Of a stretch of 64,000 bases of DNA, positions 57,020 through 64,000 are shown piece after piece. The stretch is from Ectobius pallidus. Taxonomy: Eukaryota > Arthropoda > Insecta > Blattodea > Ectobiidae. Position numbers and translations under genes: made by a program. Position 1 is the first letter of the stretch. The number at the start of each line of letters is the position of its first letter. The stretch lies in contig CAXKWD010000004.1 in NCBI GenBank assembly GCA_964059195.1, positions 117,569,938 through 117,633,937 on the forward strand, in the 5' to 3' direction. The notes under the pieces were generated by a model that saw nothing but the letters and a program-made list of their open reading frames with translations, had not been told where the DNA came from and did no database searches.

Positions 57020-58100
57020 ATTGTATTCGTCGCGGTCCATTAAGGAGCGGGCGGTTTGGCGCCGCATATTCGTACTTAACACGGACTGGGTAAAACTCAG
57101 AGAAAGGAGGAGAAGAAAAAGAAAAAGAAAGAAAATATTATTACTACTGTAATTTTTTTTTTTTTTTGCATTGCATCCCTTAGCGACACTTAAATTTATA
57201 TAAATACTTTTATGGCAGTCTTAGTTTTGTTAAATGTTGTATTTGTATATAATAATTTCAAATATTAAAACTTTTAATATAACTTGATGTGACGCTAGCG
57301 GGAAGTATTAAATACAGAAGCTTGTCATTCATGGGATGCAGCACAAAGGAATATAGCCTATAGAAGTAGTAATCTAAATCTAATATTGGACGTTTGGACA
57401 TTAAAATAGCGATAGCATAGCGGTACCTCGCTGGGAAATGCTGGTGTATTTTTTCTATCTTTTATTTTTTACGTGTAACATAATAAAGGGATAGTAGACC
57501 TATAGCAAATGGAAAATATTCGTCTTAGGGAAAGATAAACTTATATTGTAGCCTATAGGGCCTATATGGTGTATGGAATGTTTATGAAGAACATCGTTAT
57601 GTTGAATGTAATACTATTGGATGTCGCGGATTCCTCTTAAATTTCAACATAGCCTACTACAAACAGATAAGGTGTGGAGATAATTGAGTAGACGTTACCG
57701 GAATGATTGGAAAACATCACGTTTGTCTAAAATGTACCATTTATTTTAGATGCAGATTTAATTAATATTTATTTATTCCTGAATTATTCAGGAAAATATT
57801 TGCTTAATGTTTCCTGTCTGTAATACGTTTCATAAAGCACGAAATTTTGCTGAGCATAATGGTGGTCGAAGCTCTTTCCGCACTTTCCGAAAATCGATTG
57901 GAACTATCGGCTTTTAAACTTTAATTAACATACTGTTTTTCTTGGTGATGCAAGCGTCGGGTAGCTAAATACCGGATATAAACTCATCCCATTTCATTTT
58001 GCAGCTTCAAACCAATTTTGTTTCGGCGACTCTGCGCTTTAGTTGACATCGCGCTTTAATTGACCTGGCTTTACAATCCCACGTTAGGTATTCTGTAACC
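57020..58100. other. Spacer, nothing recognised
   Basis: A T run lies at 57152-57166. No supportable feature. Confidence 0.4.
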
Positions 58101-58349
58101 AATAGCCAATGGGTGGGATCCCTGTTCATTCGTGTTTGCTTTACTCGATATGGATGTTTGAAAGCAGAAATAAAAATATTCCTGGCAGATAACGTAATAA
58201 CTGTTCAGCAAAACAAATTTACTTATCCTGCTTTTCCTTTTTCGGCAGAACAGATCAAACCTGGGATTATCAGTTTTGTGTATAAGGCTGTTTTACTACA
58301 TACTTAGTCTTAAAAAATGTTCAAATAAAAGAAGATAGCTTAAAAAAAA

Positions 58350-58384
<35 letters not shown>
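58100..58384 (+). pseudogene. Possible polyadenylated retrocopy end
   Basis: AATAAA at 58324-58329 is followed about 30 bp later by a run of 27 A's (58358-58384), as in a reverse-transcribed mRNA or LINE/SINE end. A 64-codon plus frame (58113-58307) precedes it but is not recognised. The 5' boundary and TSD were not found. Confidence 0.3.
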
Positions 58385-58388
<4 letters not shown>

Positions 58389-58664
58389 ACGGCTCTATAC
58401 TTGAATTGTCATCGTCAACTTGAAAAATAAATTCTTACGTGGAAGCTCAGGGAATACCGTATGAACGCTGGATCATCTACCCTTAACTTTCTATCCATTC
58501 GCAGGCCGACACCCACGGACGTCAGTGATAATTTTCTTGACCAGAGAAAAATACATACTTCATACAAATACGACGAGGTACTGAGTATCCACGGAAGAAC
58601 ATGAAGAATAAGAATTCACTGGAATATAAATTTCTTCTTCCTCCTCCTTTGAGTTTTACTTTTC

Positions 58665-59015
58665 CGTTGTAGGGATGTTTATGCGTCCCTCTCCACCAGG
58701 TTTTTATCGGACCTGTAGAGGGAGGGAATTTCTGTGGATCACTTTTTTTTTTACCAGACAAAGACATAGAGGGATTACCCGAGACTTGACGACCACAGGA
58801 CGAAGCACACCAGTCACACACAAAATCATTCCGAACTAGGCGCAGATGAGGTGGTGATAATGAAGGCCAGGTGATATCTAGGGATCAAGAGCCTAAAGTT
58901 TCCTGACATTCGTCTCGCATGTGAGAAAAAAACCACCTAGGAACTTGTCCCGACCGGGAATTGAACCCGCTGCATGAGGGCAGCGAAACGCATCCCTTAT
59001 GCCATAGCTATAGAC
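58665..59015 (-). mobile_element. SINE S1, copy 5 (most complete)
   Basis: On the minus strand: head with A box TATGGCATAAGGGATGCG (about 58990-59007) and B box GCGGGTTCAATTCCCGGTCG (about 58954-58973), a T run, a body of about 250 bp, and the 3' end CATAAACATCCCTACAACGG. Length about 350 bp. It is the reference for the partial copies at 1, 20736, 23336 and 38319. Confidence 0.9.
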
Positions 59016-59770
59016 GAATTTAAAATTAAGTTTTAAAAAATTGAAACTAAAATCGAATCAATTTTTATCTTCAAAAATTGGATTAAGTCTAAGAGTGATT
59101 TAATCTCCCCAAAATTAATATACTCTGAACTCTTCTTTATCCCAAATCCACCATTGTGAAATATTACAGATCCATACCTGGAGTAACCTACATTAGAAGC
59201 GGCAGAAAAGTTGTTATCTTGGTACTGAAGGATTTCAAGGCTTGTGGACGTTACATTTCAGTGTTTTATTCAAACTTATTCATATCAGCTTAAGTGCACT
59301 AAACTTTTCCACAGAGATGTTATTGAAGAAGTAGAAACGCCATTTATGTATTTAATTGTTAATGTTAAGTCTGGAATCTGGTTTAAGGGATTTTTTTACT
59401 TTCTCTGTAGATTTTAACTTGCTTATCTTACTAAGAGTATTTATAAATTCTTATCTAAGTTACATGAGTTCGTGAAAACATAAGACACCTACCTACCTTG
59501 GATAACTAAGGGACTATACCGGTTGATTCACGCTTCTTAAGTAATGTGTAAATTACAATGGTACCTTAAAGATCTTGCGCTAGGCTATATGCGGTGTTGG
59601 GCATGATTAATTTTAAAAGTTGCATGCGATATGTAGAGCTGACAAGACTATATACCGATTTACGCCATAAACTACACTTTGAGAAATACAAGAGTACAGG
59701 TTGAACTTTATGGTAGCGTAATAATTTGCAATGGAAATGTAGTATAATGATTTACTAACAGTTGATAATT
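59016..59770. other. Spacer, nothing recognised
   Basis: No supportable feature. Confidence 0.4.
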
Positions 59771-59778
59771 ATTTTGCA

Positions 59779-59995
59779 GGAAGATATCCTTGCAGTAGCG
59801 CATTGTGTAGGAGTTGTTGCACGTCTATCGACTATATCGTATGAGCTAGTTGACTTCGTGACGACCAACGCCAGCTGGGGTCTTATTCTCCATAAATTAT
59901 TGACTGAGTGTGCTCTAAAATTCCGCTTCTGTCAAGCTGGGTTATTCCGAGTTCCCAGAAATCCTCACGTTGTGCATGCTTTACAGCCGCCATAA
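59779..59995 (+). CDS. Weak candidate terminal exon
   Basis: AATTATTTTGCAG could be an acceptor. It is followed by 71 open codons (EDILAVAHCVGVVARLST... to VHALQPP) and TAA. The composition is less AT-rich than its flanks. The phase is compatible with the exon candidate at 17292, but the distance (42 kb) and the lack of any family match make the link speculative. Confidence 0.2.
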
Positions 59996-60306
59996 ATGTC
60001 GATTGCTTTCACGATACGCTTCCAATCGATACTCGGAACCTATGAAAATATAACAATCTTAAATCTCAAGATGGTTATTAAATTTATTATTGCACAAACT
60101 CTATCATGTAAAGATTCTACTTGCAACTGCTTGGTGAAAACTGATATACTTATAGGGCAGTAATACAAATAAGTTTAAAATAGCATCGACGTGTTCTTGT
60201 TTTATTCAGTAATCATAGCGTTCCTGTTCGGTGTTTGGGGATAGTACTGCTTGATGAAGAACGTGACGGTAGTCCAAGGTTCTTTAACTCAGTAGTCCGT
60301 CATGAC

Positions 60307-62010
60307 TAGGGCTCGGATTTTTAGACTTTTATAAAAGATATTTTAACCTTTTATTTTCGTGGAATAGCTCTTTTTAGGTTTTAAACAAACAGTTTTAGCC
60401 GTCTTAATAAAACACTAATATTAACACCGAAAATTGTATTATAATTTTGACCAAGTTATTCTAGTTTTTTTGAAAGAAAATGAACAAGTAACTATTCCTT
60501 ATATCGGCATTCGTAAAATAGAATGAACAGTTGTTATATTTACCCTTTAATGATACAATTCTATCTTTTTATAGTATTTTATTGAAAAGCTGTAATTCAA
60601 CGAACGGACACTAAGAAGATGGCAATAATTAAAAAATCTGATGTGAAAGTCACATAACTTCCTCTGCCCAAATAAAAGTTTGCAGAATTTACGTTAATTA
60701 TGCTATAAATATCTTATAGCGCTTCTTTGAATGTTGCGACTAAAAACGCAGGCTATGGGGGGAAAAAAAGTAACCCAAATACAAAATTTTGTTTTCGTAC
60801 GATTTACAAGAAGCCGTATTGCAAAAAGCACGTATTCACAGTGGGTTGCTTATAACTACCCTTCAGAGAATTTGTTCGAAAAAATGTTTCAAATAAAAGT
60901 TTTAGCTCTTAGTACAAGCAATCCATGCGCAAAATTTAGAGAAAATCGTTAGAGCCGTTTTCGAGAAAATCGCGAAAAACGAAAATTTCTTCATGTAAAG
61001 TCCCCTTAAAAATAAGGGAAATTTGTCGCCAATCTTCGAATCACATCTTCAGAAGGTACCTGACCCAAATATGAAATTTTGTTTTCATACGATTCTCCGT
61101 TTCGGAGCTAGCCTGTCACAAACTTCCACACAGACACACACACAGATGTTTCCAAAAATGGTATTTTTGGATTCGGGGGGCCTTGAAACGTGTATATATG
61201 CTAAAAACTCAACTTCGAATTTTAGGGTCGAAAACAATACTTCCTCTACCTATAGTACCTATGGTACGGGCAGAGGAAGTAAAAATGATAATGTGTACAT
61301 GAAAAATGTCATGGTAGATAAAATGAACGATAGCTATATTTACTTACTTGTTTTTGACAAGCTTGGCAGAGAAATTGGGGTCTCCCTTATTTCAGTGCCG
61401 GTAAAGTCCTATTTTTTTTAGATTTCTGTTTAGGCATATCTTAAGCACAATAAGGGTCAATACACCACAAAAATTTACTTCCGACCTACAAAAATAAGTA
61501 GACTGGAGTGTAACGAATTTGTTCCTTTAATACACTTGTCTGTCGTCGGTCGGCAACTTGTTATTTGAAAGTTGAGACAATGGATTATTTGCAGATTTCA
61601 AAGTATTGCAAACGGCTCGTTTCATTTCCTGCGACGGCGAGGCGGCACATTTTCGAGGTGCAAAGACAAGCAACAAAGCGATATACACATTGTTCATTTC
61701 AGTGCGTTGTATAAAATTGTTTTTACTACGTCTTTTCTTAAAATGAACAAATTCACATAGTTATTTTCCTTCGCATTAATTGGAAAATCTATTTAAAAAT
61801 GGTGTTTTCTGCGAAAGTCCTCTTTAGCCTCTAGTTTTTCAGCAAAAGTCCTCCTAAGCCCCTTTTAGGCCCTTCAGTCCGATTGTGCCCTCTTTAGTTC
61901 TATAAATTCATATATTCGGAAACAAGGTGCATAAAACGGAAAAATACATTAAAATGTTCTAATTAGGTAGCTGGGGAAAAATAGGTTAAAGCCTTCAAAT
62001 CCGGGCCCTA
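60307..62010. mobile_element. hAT-H: 1.7-kb hAT-type element with TAGGGC ends
   Basis: TSD GTCATGAC (60299-60306) / GTTATGAC (62011-62018), one mismatch. Ends TAGGGCTCGGATTTTTAGA and, read inward, TAGGGCCCGGATTTGAAGG. It contains a DR2 copy (60650-61275). A short frame near 61579 (MDYLQISKYCKRLVSFPATA) is not recognised, and no transposase core was found. Confidence 0.7.
60650..61275 (-). repeat. Dispersed repeat DR2, copy 3 (inside hAT-H)
   Basis: On the minus strand it begins ACTTCCTCTGCCC, then GTACCATAGGTACTATAGG, GAGGAAGTATTG and CGACCC. It follows the 4590 copy block by block (CATATTTGGGTCAGGTACCTTC, AGATTGGCGAC, TTTTCTCGAAAACGGCTCTA, TATTTGAAACATTTTTT, ATTCTCTGAAG). ACTTCCTCTGCCC also occurs at the other boundary (60657), suggesting short terminal inverted repeats. 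Confidence 0.7.
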
Positions 62011-62019
62011 GTTATGACA

Positions 62020-62515
62020 GTGAACGTAAAATCAGTCTATTTCTCATCAGTTACTTGATCTCCTTACGTGATCAGCATACTTTTTTGTATTGGCTATGAA
62101 ATTTGGTTGTTTCTCTTAATATGTAAATTGAAATCTTCCACCAAAGGGAGAAAATATAATTCACGGGTAATTTCAATACCGCTTGAGGTTAAGTCAGATA
62201 TCGGCCAGTTTCCGCGTTTATTAGATACAAAAATAACTTACCTGTGAAACTGAATTTTACTTCTTTTTTTTTCGGAGCTATTTAGGCCTACATACACACG
62301 CCACGAAATATTTCATGAAAAATGACGAAAACACATCCACAAATTCAATTTGTAAATTCGCATCCAATACGTTCGGTTTTGCCAACTTAACAACTATTGA
62401 TAATTACGATTTATACAATACCAAAGCACCTGTTGTAAAGGATGTATTTACGGGGAGTGGTCCAGGGGTTCAGGACTTCCAAAACATGATATTTTTAAAG
62501 CATTAGTTAGAAAAA
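62020..62515. other. Spacer, nothing recognised
   Basis: No supportable feature. Confidence 0.4.
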
Positions 62516-62517
62516 TC

Positions 62518-62672
62518 AATGTTTTGTGTCAATTAAGAAAGGAAGATATCAGTAATTTATGGTTCAGTATAGGGCACGCCCCCTTAGAAACTTACGTTCT
62601 GCATCACTTAAAAAAGGAAGATGTCAGTAATTTATGGTTAATCAGTTTAGGACCCCCCCGGAAACTGATTTC
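62518..62672 (+). repeat. Tandem duplication of about 78 bp
   Basis: GT(T/C)AATTAAGAAAGGAAGATA and TCAGTAATTTATGGTT are repeated as CACTTAAAAAAGGAAGATG and TCAGTAATTTATGGTT, followed in both by AG..TAGG.C.C.CCC and GAAACT. The frame across both units stays open (EDISNLWF / EDVSNLWL). Confidence 0.7.
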
Positions 62673-62739
62673 TAAATACGACTTTCTTGTCTGCTGCGTA
62701 TTCTGTTTAATATTGGGATTATCGGTTTGATGGACGTTT

Positions 62740-63085
62740 CATACCTTAATATTTTTCTTCTACTTCTTATTGCTATTCTTAGGCTATTTCTCTTGATATA
62801 ACCCCGGGATCTCATCGCGAACGTTGATGGGGATGGCGGCTAGTACTTCCCTACAAAATGGTGAATTATTGGTACAGTATTTACAGTATCCGAGACCTAT
62901 ATCTATAAGACACAGGATCCGAACCAGTATTGACTTCTCGTATGCTCCGCTTAAACAAGATTACCCGATAGCGAAGGCAGTGGCAAGTATCCAAGATATA
63001 TAGAATAATCCAGAGATTACCTTAAATGTTGAAATTAACAAGTATTCCATTGGAAATCCATCATTAATAATAATTACTTTATTCA
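62740..63085. other. Spacer, nothing recognised
   Basis: No supportable feature. Confidence 0.4.
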
Positions 63086-63089
63086 ACCA

Positions 63090-63228
63090 GATGCTCATCT
63101 TATGATGAATGGAGCAACAGTGGAATGATAAATGGCAGGCAGAGTAACGGGAGCACCCGAGAAAACCTGCCTCGACCCCATTTTGTGCACCACACGTTCC
63201 ACATAGATCCACCGAGAGTCTGAAAGGA
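63090..63228 (-). mobile_element. SINE S2, body fragment
   Basis: CGGGAGCACCCGAGAAAACC, then CTCGACCCCATTTTGTGCAC and CACGTTCCACATAGATCCACC, parallel the block GGGAGAACCCCGAGAAAAACC...CTTCGTCCACCACGAATGACACACCCGCC at 32707-32770, including the upstream GATGA...GTGGAATGA. The B-box region is lost. Confidence 0.55.
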
Positions 63229-63229
63229 T

Positions 63230-64000
63230 ATACCGTATACCGGAACTACTGACATAGACCTATTATTAGAAACTTTTAAGATTTATATAAGAATGGTTCT
63301 GTTAATGGTTAATTGCACAAACCTTCTTTAGTAGGATTCTCAGGACAATCTTTGACAAGACGATATTCATTGTGGAATATAGATGAAGACTATTGTGATA
63401 TTATTCTGGGGCTACTATGACATGAGCTTTATTTCTGTAATTATTCGAATCAGTTTTATTGTAGGCCTACTTTGACACTAATTAGTGCTTGAAAAAATGT
63501 TTCTTACGGAAAAAAACCATTGCAAGATTTTTATATCTGATTTTTGGAAATAATTTAGTTATGCGTGACCTTAACACTCAGACAGTTCTTAATCACATTT
63601 CTATTTACTGGAATATAATGTAGTTTATTTGTAATATTATGGAGATTGTTGTAAGTCCTGATATACAAGACACAAAATAAATACCATTTTTGTTTCAAGC
63701 TTCATACACTATTTCATATTTTCAATCTAGCCCATTGCTCTCAAAAGTACTCCCAAGAGTCAAAATACTCCAGTTTGCGATACTTTTTTTCTTTTCTTTT
63801 CTTTCTCCGGTGAATAAGTCTCGTAATTTCATTTTACAAACATGGGATATGCAGTACAGCAATTATAATAAAAATAATACTTGTAACCAGTAAATACAGT
63901 ATATATTGTTCGTTTATGAATTATGCGAACTGTAAAAGATGGATAATGTACTTTTATTAAATGCTAAGAACCTGATAGGATGATAATTATTATTTTTCCT
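63230..64000. other. AT-rich DNA to the window end, nothing recognised
   Basis: A TAGGCCTA variant at 63463. No other supportable feature. Confidence 0.4.

Noticed and set aside
1..64000. CRISPR arrays, rRNA genes, prokaryotic operons, viral integrations
   Set aside because: I looked for each on both strands. There are no spaced direct repeats of CRISPR type, no rRNA-like conserved blocks, no ribosome-binding-site-led gene runs and no recognisable viral coding sequence.

Overview
This is a stretch of a large, AT-rich arthropod nuclear genome, most likely an insect. A polyneopteran such as a cockroach or relative is my best guess, but that is inference only. The reasons are tRNA-derived SINEs, 5'-truncated Jockey/CR1-like non-LTR retrotransposons, hAT and mariner transposons with intact target-site duplications (TSDs), trinucleotide microsatellites, and no dense coding. 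There are no bacterial operons, rRNA genes, CRISPR arrays or canonical tRNA genes. Nearly everything recognisable is mobile DNA.

Region by region. Positions 1-3430 hold a SINE tail cut by the window edge, a 3'-truncated-family LINE fragment with its poly(A), and a short mariner derivative. Positions 3988-4233 look like a TATA promoter and first coding exon (+ strand, family not recognised). A second candidate exon of 75 nt lies at 17292-17366, in the same phase and with good splice sites. The intron between them contains a nested stack of transposons, 6877-17271. A minus-strand LINE landed about 13 bp upstream of the exon's 3' splice site. It was later split by a hAT element (7176-12629) and by a plus-strand LINE (13262-17220). 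The hAT was split by a second hAT (7479-10980), which itself holds a 1.2-kb tandem array, a 609-bp fold-back element and a 604-bp TA-target MITE. The plus LINE was split by a DD41D (rosa-type) mariner (14358-15253). In most of these cases the host reading frame or TSD closes exactly once the insert is removed, which fixes the order of events.

Positions 17.9-40.3 kb carry a deleted mariner, several copies of a tRNA-derived SINE family (S1), a hAT transposase relic, seven further hAT-type elements or MITEs spread over 22-62 kb (most with perfect 8-bp TSDs), and an RNase H-type LINE tail interrupted by a GC-rich SINE (S2). From 40.3 to 53 kb the sequence is sparse, with one small hAT MITE and a few dispersed repeats. 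From 53 to 57 kb there are three striking inverted-repeat structures: an 88-bp palindrome, a 397-bp palindromic MITE, and a 62-bp-arm hairpin with a 22-nt loop. From 58 to 64 kb there is a polyadenylated retrocopy-like end, a full-length S1 SINE, a 1.7-kb hAT-like element and a second S2 fragment.

Two window-wide observations stand out. The palindrome TAGGCCTA and its close variants occur about 30 times, far above the composition expectation. Nine independent hAT-type insertions with recognisable TSDs sit in 64 kb. The genes do not form a pathway; the only candidate host gene is the two-exon model above, with a weak possible later exon at 59779.
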